From Peptoniphilaceae bacterium (GTDB taxonomy: Bacteria > Bacillota > Clostridia > Tissierellales > Peptoniphilaceae): a stretch of DNA of 38,356 nucleotides. How positions within the stretch are numbered: position 1 is the first letter of the stretch; each line of letters opens with the position of its first letter. The stretch spans positions 1 through 38,356 of the forward strand of contig JAQYEZ010000024.1 in assembly GCA_028723425.1 (NCBI GenBank). Reading direction: 5' to 3'. This document shows positions 1 to 7,249 of the stretch, piece by piece. The translations under genes and the position numbers were made by a program. The notes under the pieces are model-generated. The model searched no databases. It was not told the DNA's origin and worked only from the letters and a program-made list of their open reading frames with translations.

Positions 1-40
1 ATTCAAAATACTCATTCATAGTCAAATCCACCTTTTTCAT
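1..40 (-). CDS. Transposase N-terminus (partial, runs off the window)
   Basis: Only 13 codons are visible, reading MKKVDLTMNEYFE, with an AGGAGG ribosome binding site 8 bases before the ATG. The opening resembles what I recall of ISNCY/IS1202-type transposases, which often begin with a K-x-x-LTMNE stretch followed by a helix-turn-helix. That is recall of a family pattern from a very short fragment. Its position just inside a likely IS end supports the call. Confidence 0.45.
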   Translation of the reverse strand, partial: MKKVDLTMNEYFE

Positions 41-140
41 TTTCAATTACCTCCTAAGAGATAATTTTACAATATTTTTAATTGAATTACTGACAAATTT
101 ATTTGTGTTTCTACTATGACAATATCACTTGCGTTCTACA
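1..140 (-). mobile_element. End of an insertion sequence (partial, possibly ISNCY/IS1202-like)
   Basis: This is the upstream end of an element that continues beyond the left edge. The coding frame of the neighbouring DUF1538 gene loses family similarity exactly at about position 140/141. The leftward strand then starts with TGTAGAACGCAAGTG, which would be the terminal inverted repeat. A leftward promoter (TTGTCA at 91-96, TATTGT at 69-74, 16-base spacing) and a strong ribosome binding site lead into the transposase-like reading frame at 40. The other end and the target duplication are outside the window, so the family assignment is inference. Confidence 0.55.
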
Positions 141-1352
141 TCCAACAAAAATCGGTGCAACTTTTCTTGACAATATTAAACTTATTGCTATAACAGGTAC
201 TACAAGCATCCACAATTTAAAACCTTCTATATTTAATTTTAGCATAGCTAAGCTAACCGCAAAGGCAACACCTATTGATAGGCATGTTTGAATAGTTTTT
301 TGGTGGATAGAACCTCCTGTTACTTCTTCCACCTGCTCGCTTAATACATAAACGGCAGGTTCTGCCAAAACAACAAGTAGACCTAAAATAAATCCTACCA
401 AGGGTAAAAATTTAAAGTCTGAATAATTTTCTCCCAACTGTCTTGCCAAATCCATAAAGCCACCCTCAACCGAAGCTATAAATATTATTAAACCAATGTA
501 GGTATAAAACAAGCCTAAGTTTATAGTTTTTAGATTTTTTTTCTTAAAAACAAAATGATTCATGACAAAAAATACAAAAATTATTGGGAGAATTGCAAAA
601 GTTGAAGATCTAATTCCACTTAAAATTGGATTTATATGACTTGTCTGTTCAACAATTATTTTTGAAGAATTTGCTTTTAAAGTCATTATTAAGCCCGCGA
701 TTATTGGTCCTGTTGAAGCTATGCCTACAAGGCCAAATGAGTCTTCTTCTTGTTTGTGACCACCCTTTAATTTTGAAATACCTAAGCCGATTGCAATTAT
801 AAAGGGTGTTGTTATAGCTCCTGTTGTTGCTCCTGAGGCATCAAAGGCCATTGAATGAGAAAAATCATTAGATAAAAGCATAAAAGCAAAAATAATCATG
901 TAGATTATTAGCATCATGTTTTTTATTTTTATTTCTCTAAATATTCTAAAAAGTCCCACAGAAAGCATTATACCAACTCCTAGGGAAATGATTACGACTA
1001 TAAATATTGATTTAAGCCCTATGGCTCCACTTATTTGCTTTGCTAGTATCAACAAATCTGGCTCTGCCATAGATATTATAAAACCAATAAAAATTCCAAA
1101 TAAGATTATCTGATATAATTTATTTAGCTTACCTACATAATCTCCCATCATTGATCCAATTTTAGATATTGATAGATCAACTCCTGATAAAAATATAGCA
1201 AGCCCTAAAATTACTCCTAGACAAGCTATTAGGAAATTTATGAGTAAACTAGTTGCTACTGGTCTAAAAAAATTTAAAATCAAAACAATTATAGCTATAG
1301 GAACTACAGCTTTGATGTTCTGTTTTATTTCATCTTTAAAAATGCTATTCAC
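114..1352 (-). pseudogene. DUF1538 family membrane protein, 3' end cut off by an insertion sequence
   Basis: This is a multi-pass membrane protein of the DUF1538 family, whose function is unknown; transport is a guess from its topology. The family is an internal duplication and both halves are visible here. Half one has AEPDLLILAKQ and FDASGATTGAITTPFI; half two has AEPAVYVLSEQ and ends at APIFVG. In intact relatives that point continues with an IAFDSGG-type motif matching the first half. Here it is replaced by eight unrelated residues (CRTQVILS) and a stop at 114. About 75-90 residues are therefore missing and the protein is probably non-functional. The start is also odd. The GTG at 1352 overlaps the AGGAGG site (1352-1357), and the only codon at good spacing is an ATT at 1343. 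It probably has the same orientation and transcription as pta upstream. Confidence 0.7.
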
Positions 1353-1401
1353 CTCCTATGAAATCTCTTATTATCTCTATTAATATTTCATTATATAAAT
1401 T

Positions 1402-1443
1402 AAGATGCCCTTTTTCCATGATAAATATGGATTAGAGCATCTT
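1402..1443 (-). terminator. Possible terminator after pta
   Basis: A hairpin has arms AAGATGC (1402-1408) and GCATCTT (1437-1443), with an inner CCAT/ATGG pairing. It lies just past the pta stop. The downstream run on the leftward strand is only AT-rich rather than a clean U-tract, so termination may be partial. Confidence 0.4.
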
Positions 1444-1462
1444 TAATATCTCAACTATATTA

Positions 1463-2455
1463 TTAGCGTCTAACTTGGTTAGCTGTAAGAATTGCTAACT
1501 TATAAACATCTTCCTCGTTACATCCTCTTGAAAGGTCATTTACTGGTTTGTTAAGTCCTTGTAATATAGGGCCTAAAGCTTCAAAGTGACCAAGTCTTTG
1601 ACCGATTTTGTAACCGATATTTGCTGCTTGCAAGTCAGGGAAAATAAATACTCTTGCTTTGCCAGCAACTTCTGATTCTGGATATTTTTGTGCTGCAACT
1701 TCAGGAACTAAAGCAGCATCAAATTGCATTTCTCCATCAATTAGTAGGTCTGGATCCATTTCTCTGGCAAGTTTTGTTGCAAGGTGAACCTTATGAGCAA
1801 GTGGTGATTTTGCTGATCCTTTTGTTGAGAATGAAAGCATTGCAACAACTGGGTCAATACCAAATTCTTCTGCTGTTTTTGCTGCTTCTACAGCAACTTC
1901 TGCTAGCTCGTTAGCTTCTAGGGTGATATTTATAGCTGTATCTGCAAAAAGATATTTTTGTCCATCAGGTCCTAACATTATCATAACACCAGAAACTCTC
2001 TTTACTCCAGGTCTGGTTTTTATAAGTTGTAGGGCTGGTCTTACTGTATCTCCTGTTGGATTTGTAGCTCCTGAAACCATACCGTCTGCTCTATCTGTTT
2101 GAATTAGCATGGTTCCAAAGTAGTTTGGATCTGTCTTTAATAGATATTCACCGTCTTCTCTGGTATTTTTACCCTTTCTTAATTCAACATATTTATCAAC
2201 TAATTCTTCAAGTAAATCTGATTGTCTAGGATTAATTATTTTTAGGCCTGTAATATCTATTTCTTCTTTATTAGCAAGTTCTTTTATGTCATTTTCATCT
2301 CCAAGAACTATCGGTGTGATAAGTCCATCCTTTAGATGTCTTGCAACTGCCCTAAGAACTCTCCTATCTTTGCCTTCTGGAAATACTATTGTGTAATTTT
2401 TTCCTTTGATATTTTGAATAGCTAATTCCATAACGCCTAATTTTGACTCTGCCAT
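1463..2455 (-). CDS. pta: Phosphate acetyltransferase
   Basis: Pta interconverts acetyl-CoA plus phosphate with acetyl phosphate plus CoA in the cytoplasm; with acetate kinase it yields ATP during fermentation. The 330 residues match the short, single-domain class I Pta. The PTA_PTB fold is seen from FPEGKDRR near residue 25, through ADGMVSGATNPTGDTVRPAL (substrate-binding core) to FPDLQAANIGYKIGQRLG near the C-terminus. An AGGAGG site precedes the ATG. A possible promoter has TATAAT at 2493-2498 with a weak upstream box. No acetate kinase gene is adjacent. The gene lies in the same direction as the par genes but is separated from DUF4446 by 64 bases. Confidence 0.95.
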   Translation of the reverse strand: MAESKLGVMELAIQNIKGKNYTIVFPEGKDRRVLRAVARHLKDGLITPIVLGDENDIKELANKEEIDITGLKIINPRQSDLLEELVDKYVELRKGKNTREDGEYLLKTDPNYFGTMLIQTDRADGMVSGATNPTGDTVRPALQLIKTRPGVKRVSGVMIMLGPDGQKYLFADTAINITLEANELAEVAVEAAKTAEEFGIDPVVAMLSFSTKGSAKSPLAHKVHLATKLAREMDPDLLIDGEMQFDAALVPEVAAQKYPESEVAGKARVFIFPDLQAANIGYKIGQRLGHFEALGPILQGLNKPVNDLSRGCNEEDVYKLAILTANQVRR

Positions 2456-2519
2456 TTTCTCCTCCTAAATTTTATAATCTATAAGCCATATCATTATACT
2501 CGTATATAGAATTTGTGCA

Positions 2520-2993
2520 TCAATTTTTTGCCTTATTTAGACAATCTTTCTCATCTTTAGACAAAATCGCCTTGCTTTCTCCTCTAACTATTTCTTTCAA
2601 GTATATATTTGATCCCTCGTTTGAGTAAAGATTAGTGAGGATAAAACCATTGTGATAAGAATCTAGCATGCACAAAGAAAAGGAAAGTGCATTTGTTTGC
2701 CCTTCAAAGGCATCATAATGTAATACTGCCATTTTTGATACCGCTCCCATAGATGTATCTTTAGTATCAAGAGATCTTTGGTCAATATTCCTTAATTGTT
2801 TATTTGATATTTCTATCTGATCATTTAATGATAAAATCAGTTCCTCTATATTCACATCAGGATTTGTTCCTCTTAAAAGATGATCATATCTTCTTTTTTG
2901 TCTTTTCATTTTTTGATTTAGGGTCATTATCATGGATAATTCAATTATTACTAGAAGAGCTAATATTGCTAAGCCTATATATATTCCTATCAT
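2520..2993 (-). CDS. DUF4446 family membrane-anchored protein
   Basis: A 157-residue protein with one N-terminal transmembrane helix (about residues 3-27), then a short basic stretch and a coiled-coil-prone region. A conserved C-terminal domain follows, with AVLHYDAFEGQTNALSFSLC and a DSYHNGFILTNLYS segment. I recognise this as DUF4446, a family commonly encoded close to parAB in Firmicutes; its function is unknown. The start codon overlaps the stop of the cyclodeaminase gene by 4 bases (ATGA type), so the two are translationally coupled. The topology implies the C-terminal domain faces the cytoplasm, if the basic KRQKRR after the helix obeys the positive-inside rule. Confidence 0.8.
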   Translation of the reverse strand: MIGIYIGLAILALLVIIELSMIMTLNQKMKRQKRRYDHLLRGTNPDVNIEELILSLNDQIEISNKQLRNIDQRSLDTKDTSMGAVSKMAVLHYDAFEGQTNALSFSLCMLDSYHNGFILTNLYSNEGSNIYLKEIVRGESKAILSKDEKDCLNKAKN

Positions 2994-3562
2994 TTATTCC
3001 TTCCTTTTATTATTTCTACGTTTCTATCATAAAGCTTATTACATCTATTAATTATGTATTCTTTATCAAAATCATAGGTCACGTGTTTTTGGTTAATTTC
3101 TATATTAATTATTGAACTCATTACCGCTTCTTTCATAAGTCTATTGGCTATTTGTCCGTCAGAGATTGCTTCTATTCTTCCATTTTCTAGAAAAAAATCT
3201 GAAATATCCATAGCTTCAAGTACTAGGTCTATGGTTTGTCTTGGAGGTTTTATGGCAGATAGAGTTTTTATTTCTATTTCTTTTTGATCTGCTTCATTTT
3301 TATAAGCCTTTAATAAGATATTTATCTTATCTATATCCTCCTGCATTACTTCTTCAAGTCTTTTTGAGATTTCTAAAAGTCTTTTTTTCCTATATTGGGC
3401 CTTTATTTCTAGATTTATCGTGGGATATGATTTTCTATCTACCATCAATAATAGATTTATAGCCAAATTTCCTATAAGGCTTACCAAAGCACCCCCACCA
3501 GGATTTGCGTTTTTCTTCCTAGTTTGTTCTAAAAGCTTGTCTACTGTAAAGTCAATCATCAT
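2990..3562 (-). CDS. Cyclodeaminase/cyclohydrolase family protein (FTCD_C domain)
   Basis: A 190-residue all-helical protein of the formiminotetrahydrofolate cyclodeaminase/methenyl-THF cyclohydrolase superfamily. Signature parts are visible: the glycine-rich NPGGGALVSLIGNLA near residues 20-34, PPRQTIDLVLEAM in the middle, and SDGQIANRLMKEAV followed by INIEIN. Members convert 5-formimino-THF to methenyl-THF, but many small stand-alone homologues have no tested substrate, so the reaction is inferred. The start overlaps the end of parB by 11 bases (8 if the second Met is used). Its stop overlaps the DUF4446 start. It is thus embedded in the par unit rather than with histidine-degradation genes. 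Confidence 0.8.
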   Translation of the reverse strand: MMIDFTVDKLLEQTRKKNANPGGGALVSLIGNLAINLLLMVDRKSYPTINLEIKAQYRKKRLLEISKRLEEVMQEDIDKINILLKAYKNEADQKEIEIKTLSAIKPPRQTIDLVLEAMDISDFFLENGRIEAISDGQIANRLMKEAVMSSIINIEINQKHVTYDFDKEYIINRCNKLYDRNVEIIKGRNK

Positions 3563-4412
3563 TTTTATTCAATCTCCGATACAAATTTTCTATATCATCT
3601 ATGGAAAAACAATCAAAGGTCACCTTATATATATCTTGGGATTTACTTATATTAACTTTTGTACCAACCAAATTAATAAATTTTTCTTCAAAATCTTCAA
3701 ACAAAATCCTATCAAGTTCAGTATCCTTATCTTCTTTTATGACCTTCTTATTTTTTTTTGATTTTTTACTTTTTTCTTCAACTTTTCTTATATTGGTTTT
3801 ATTATTTAAAAAGTCATCCAAATAAGTCATCCTTTGGTCCAAGTCATCTATAGCCAAAAGTGTCCTTGCTTGAGATGAAGAAATATTGCCCTTTTCAAGT
3901 TCATCTTTAGTCCTATCATCAAGTTTTAACAACCTCATTGTATTAGCTATGTAAGACCTTGATTTTCCAATTGTTTTAGAGATAGCTTCTTGTGTCATAT
4001 GGTAATTATCTGCAAGTTCTTGGTAGGCATTTGCTTCTTCTATGGCAGATAAATCTTCTCTTTGAATATTTTCAACTATAGAAAGTATATCAAGATCCTT
4101 ACTATCTATTTCTTTAACCACAGCATCTATGTACTCAAGACCTAAAAGCTTACTTGCCCTATATCTTCTCTCTCCAGCAACAATTTCATATTTATCATTT
4201 TTTTTTGTAACAACTATTGGATTTAGTAAGCCATATTGTTTTATAGATTGAGATAGGCCTTGCAGAGCAATCCCATCAAAATTTTTTCTAGGTTGATCTT
4301 TTCTTGGCCTAATATCAGCTATAGGTATTTTTTTTATTTTTCCTTCTTCTTTATCAAAATTTGTATCAGGGATAAGAGAATTTAAACCTCTTCCCAAAGA
4401 TCTTCTATTCAT
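3552..4412 (-). CDS. parB: Chromosome partitioning protein ParB (Spo0J-like)
   Basis: This DNA-binding CTPase loads at parS near the origin and spreads to organise and segregate the chromosome. In 286 residues it shows the N-terminal ParB/sulfiredoxin fold with IRPRKDQPRKNF and the CTP-binding GERRYRASKLL motif. The central helix-turn-helix includes MTQEAISKTIGKSRSYIANT. A lysine-rich linker and a C-terminal dimerisation domain follow. I placed the start at 4412 (MNRRSLGRGL), with an AGAGGA site upstream and only an 8-base overlap with parA. A start 33 bases further up is open but would lie deep in parA. Three parS sites in the window are its expected targets. Confidence 0.93.
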   Translation of the reverse strand: MNRRSLGRGLNSLIPDTNFDKEEGKIKKIPIADIRPRKDQPRKNFDGIALQGLSQSIKQYGLLNPIVVTKKNDKYEIVAGERRYRASKLLGLEYIDAVVKEIDSKDLDILSIVENIQREDLSAIEEANAYQELADNYHMTQEAISKTIGKSRSYIANTMRLLKLDDRTKDELEKGNISSSQARTLLAIDDLDQRMTYLDDFLNNKTNIRKVEEKSKKSKKNKKVIKEDKDTELDRILFEDFEEKFINLVGTKVNISKSQDIYKVTFDCFSIDDIENLYRRLNKNDD

Positions 4413-5316
4413 GATGGTCCTCTTTTTCTCCTGCTTTAGCATCAATTACTTCAAGACTTTCTTCTTTTAGATCATCCTTATCTTCTTTGCTAGCTTTTTT
4501 TGTTGGTGTAAGACTTTTAGATTTTTCCTTTGCCTTTTCATATTTGTCCAAATTTTTTATTATTTGGTCGGCTAATTCCATATAAGCTCTAGATCCCTTT
4601 GATGTTTTATCATAAATAACAGCCGCTTGTCCAAAAGATGGGGCTTCAGCCAGTTTGATATTTCTAGGAATCATTGTTCTAAAAACTTTTGCTTTGAAAT
4701 ATGCCTTAACTTCTTCTGCAACTTCGTAGGAAAGTTTAGTTCTCGTATCAAACATTGACAAAAGTACCCCTTCAATCTCAAGTTTAGGATTTAAGGATTC
4801 TTTGACTAATTCATAAGTTTTTAACAACTCACTCACCCCTTCAAGGGCATAATATTCTGTCTGAATAGGAATTATAATAGAATCTGAACCTACTAGAGCA
4901 TTTATAGATAAAAGTCCCAAGGATGGTGGACAATCAATGAGAACTACATCATAAGTCTTATCCAAAAGATCTATGATTTCTTTTAATTGTTTGGTTCTTT
5001 CCTTCTCTTCTAGACTAACAAGTTCTACCTCAAGACCTGATAGGGCCGATTCAGAACAAATCAAAGATACTTTCTCAGGACTTTCTTTAATATATTTTTT
5101 TAGATCAAAGTCTTCTTGGTCCCTATAAAATAAATCATAGATAGTATTTTCAAGTTTATTCTTATCAAAGCCAAGCCCTGTTGTTGTATTAGCTTGGGGA
5201 TCTAGGTCTATAACCAAAACTTTTTTATTTTTTAAAGCCAAAGCAGTAGCAAGATTTACCACAGTTGTTGTCTTGCCAACTCCTCCTTTTTGATTAAAAA
5301 CTGATATAACTTTCAT
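4405..5316 (-). CDS. parA: Chromosome partitioning ATPase ParA (Soj-like)
   Basis: A Walker-type ATPase that works with ParB in origin segregation and, in relatives, modulates DnaA. The deviant Walker A motif KGGVGKTTT is at residues 10-18, the Walker B-like VVLIDCPPSLGLLS is near residue 125, and QTEYYALEGVSELL follows. The conserved domain ends near residue 257. About 45 residues of Lys/Glu-rich, low-complexity tail follow, beyond the usual Soj length of about 250. The gene overlaps the 3' end of cinA by 23 bases and parB by 8, so all three are probably translated from one message. An AGAGG-type site precedes the ATG. Confidence 0.94.
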   Translation of the reverse strand: MKVISVFNQKGGVGKTTTVVNLATALALKNKKVLVIDLDPQANTTTGLGFDKNKLENTIYDLFYRDQEDFDLKKYIKESPEKVSLICSESALSGLEVELVSLEEKERTKQLKEIIDLLDKTYDVVLIDCPPSLGLLSINALVGSDSIIIPIQTEYYALEGVSELLKTYELVKESLNPKLEIEGVLLSMFDTRTKLSYEVAEEVKAYFKAKVFRTMIPRNIKLAEAPSFGQAAVIYDKTSKGSRAYMELADQIIKNLDKYEKAKEKSKSLTPTKKASKEDKDDLKEESLEVIDAKAGEKEDHHE

Positions 5317-6514
5317 ATGAACCTCTCATTATAATTATAGAAGCATCTATGGCCCTATTTCTTGTAAATAATCTAACCTTATTTCTATCAGGTGCAAATT
5401 TAAGTTCTAAAATATGACTTTGCTCATGATATTTTATACCAAGATACACTTGACCTAAGTGGGCATAACCAGTTGTAACTATGCAAAGTTCTGCCCTAGT
5501 CTTATCATATAAGCCTTGTAGCATTTCTCTTGCTGTTTCTTTACTTACTGCACTATATTTTTCCAATGTTTCATGTGAAACATTTAAGATTTTCTCCTTA
5601 GCTTGGTCGGAATATACTATATAAGATTCTTTAAGGCAATCACTAGCACCTGCTATATCTATTATTGAAGAAGCAATAAGACCTCCTGTTATTGATTCTG
5701 CCGTAGCGACTTTTTCTGATCTCGATCTTAATAGATCAAGAAGAATTTCTTCTTTTCTTTGGCCATTTTTGCAGATAATCAAGGGTCCAAAAATTTTATC
5801 CAAATAAGCTTCTTTTTCTTTTATCATTTTAAGAGCCTTAGCCTTACTTTCTGCCTTGGCAGATACCCTGATATAAGCACCATCGTCTGTAAAATATGGG
5901 CTAAGAGTTGGATTTTCTCCCCTAAAATCGACTCGTCTTGCCATATCCCATTCACCCAAGATTCCGATCTTAAAAATTCTAGACTCTATAACCCCATCTG
6001 TTTTAAGGTAATTTAAGACGTGATTTTCAAACATCCTCTTCATTTCTCTTGGTGGTCCCGGCATCAAGATGATTTTACAAGCATTTTTAGTTTCTATTAT
6101 ACAACCTGGAGCAGTACCTACTTCATTTTCTAAAACTATAGCATCTTTGGGAAATTTAGCTTGTTTAATATTATTTTCTAGGGCTATTTTATTATCATTA
6201 AAATAATTTCTAAGAGCTTTTAAGGCAGCTTGGTTAAGTTCTACCAAATCTTCTTTTTCTGCTACTTTTATGGCAACTTCCTTGCTTATATCATCAGGAG
6301 TAGGTCCAAGCCCTCCTGTAACAAAAATATAATCACAAGTTTTTGATGCTTCTTTCATTTCAAAATAAAGCCTATCAAAATTATCTCCTACAGTTAACAT
6401 TTTATATACATTTATCCCAAGTTCAGCAAGTCTTTGTGCTAGATATTGTGAATTGGTATCTACTATATTTCCTAATAATATTTCTGTCCCTACAGAAAAA
6501 ATTTGTCCTTTCAT
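5294..6514 (-). CDS. cinA: CinA family protein (competence/damage-inducible, NMN deamidase-type)
   Basis: A two-domain protein of 406 residues. The N-terminal MoCF-like domain (residues 1-170) has FSVGTEILLGNIVDTNSQYL and FVTGGLGPTPDD. The C-terminal CinA domain (about 250-400) has VATAESITGGLIASSI and VVTTGYAHLG-like segments. Known relatives have ADP-ribose pyrophosphatase and NMN amidohydrolase activity, so a role in pyridine-nucleotide recycling is likely. The start at 6514 has an AGAGGT site. Starting at an upstream ATG (6607) would translate the parS site and the promoter and is not credible. It is unusual as the first gene of the parAB unit, since rsmG is often directly next to parA. 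A parS-like 16-mer lies inside the gene at 5567-5582. Confidence 0.9.
   Translation of the reverse strand: MKGQIFSVGTEILLGNIVDTNSQYLAQRLAELGINVYKMLTVGDNFDRLYFEMKEASKTCDYIFVTGGLGPTPDDISKEVAIKVAEKEDLVELNQAALKALRNYFNDNKIALENNIKQAKFPKDAIVLENEVGTAPGCIIETKNACKIILMPGPPREMKRMFENHVLNYLKTDGVIESRIFKIGILGEWDMARRVDFRGENPTLSPYFTDDGAYIRVSAKAESKAKALKMIKEKEAYLDKIFGPLIICKNGQRKEEILLDLLRSRSEKVATAESITGGLIASSIIDIAGASDCLKESYIVYSDQAKEKILNVSHETLEKYSAVSKETAREMLQGLYDKTRAELCIVTTGYAHLGQVYLGIKYHEQSHILELKFAPDRNKVRLFTRNRAIDASIIIMRGSYESYISF
5567..5582. promoter_or_regulatory. parS-like site within cinA
   Basis: The sequence is TGTTTCATGTGAAACA. It differs from the consensus palindrome TGTTTCACGTGAAACA by one base in the centre. 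Its location inside a coding region near oriC is typical of parS. Confidence 0.8.
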
Positions 6515-6536
6515 ACTACCTCTTTTCTTCTTAATA

Positions 6537-6566
6537 AGTATAACAAAAAATAGCCACTTGGTACAA
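6537..6566 (-). promoter_or_regulatory. Promoter of the cinA-parA-parB unit
   Basis: Leftward TTGTAC (6561-6566) and TATACT (6537-6542) are separated by 18 bases, about 20 bases before the cinA ribosome binding site. The -35 box directly abuts the parS site at 6567-6582. ParB bound there could block RNA polymerase, suggesting autoregulation. Confidence 0.6.
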
Positions 6567-6582
6567 TGTTTCACATGAAACA
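6567..6582. promoter_or_regulatory. parS-like site between rsmG and cinA
   Basis: The sequence is TGTTTCACATGAAACA, one base from the consensus. It sits between the rsmG terminator and the -35 box of the cinA-par promoter. Confidence 0.85.
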
Positions 6583-6585
6583 TAT

Positions 6586-6613
6586 AAAAAAGGCCGTCAC
6601 TAAACAACAGCCT
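6586..6613 (-). terminator. Terminator of the mnmE-mnmG-rsmG unit
   Basis: On the leftward strand, AGGCTGTTG and TGACGGCCT pair over nine positions with some G-U pairs and a five-base loop. A TTTTTT run follows. It lies just after the rsmG stop. Confidence 0.8.
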
Positions 6614-6619
6614 AATCTT

Positions 6620-7249
6620 TTATAGAGGTTCTTTCTTGGGTAAGTTTTTCCCTCTTGGATATTTTTTTGAAGTTTGATGAATCTTTTTTATAAGAATATT
6701 ATTTCTCTGATTACCGCAAAGATTTATTTGGTCTACTTTTACTAAACTTCCACCTAAAATCTTTAGGGCATTTTGGGCTTGGTCAATTTCTTCTTTAGCC
6801 TTTGGTCCTTTCATGGCAATAAAAATCCCACCTACTTTTAAAAAAGGTAGACTTAATTCTAGTAAAGTCGATAAATTTGCCACAGCCCTAGAAACCACAA
6901 AATCAAATTCTTGTCTATGATCTTTTGCAAAATCTTCTGCCCTGGTATGGATAGCCTTGGTCTTATCAAGCTCTAAGGCCTCTATGACTTGATTCATAAA
7001 ATTAACTTTTTTATTAACTGAATCTATAAGGGTTAGGTCAAAATCTTTTTCTATCCTTAAAGGAATGCCTGGAAAACCAGGACCTGAACCTATATCCAAT
7101 ACCTTACTATTTTCTTTTATATAAGGAAGGATTGTAAGAGAATCCTTAAAATGCTTTAAATCTATCTGACAAGAATCAGTAATAGTCGTTAGGTTGAATT
7201 TTTTATTGGTTTCTACAAGCATTTGCTTATAGAGATCAAATTTATCCAT
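6620..7249 (-). CDS. rsmG: 16S rRNA (guanine-N7)-methyltransferase RsmG
   Basis: RsmG (GidB) methylates N7 of G527 (E. coli numbering) of 16S rRNA using S-adenosylmethionine. The SAM-binding motif [17 protein letters not shown] is near residue 50, and the Rossmann-type methyltransferase fold follows, including [11 protein letters not shown] and a MKGPKA segment. At 209 residues it lacks the first 25-30 residues of typical homologues. The ATG at 7249 has a good AGGAGA site and overlaps the mnmG stop by 8 bases, so the short N-terminus appears real. It is last in the mnmE-mnmG-rsmG unit. Confidence 0.94.
   Translation of the reverse strand: MDKFDLYKQMLVETNKKFNLTTITDSCQIDLKHFKDSLTILPYIKENSKVLDIGSGPGFPGIPLRIEKDFDLTLIDSVNKKVNFMNQVIEALELDKTKAIHTRAEDFAKDHRQEFDFVVSRAVANLSTLLELSLPFLKVGGIFIAMKGPKAKEEIDQAQNALKILGGSLVKVDQINLCGNQRNNILIKKIHQTSKKYPRGKNLPKKEPL

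Noticed and set aside
1654-1914. Leucine-rich 86-residue frame opposite pta
   Set aside because: It is a shadow of the conserved pta coding strand, with no ribosome binding site and biased composition from antisense codons.
6515-6607. N-terminal extension of CinA of 31 residues (MFSDGLFYMFHVKH...)
   Set aside because: It would translate the parS palindrome and the promoter, has no ribosome binding site, and family members start at the MKGQIFSVGTE position.
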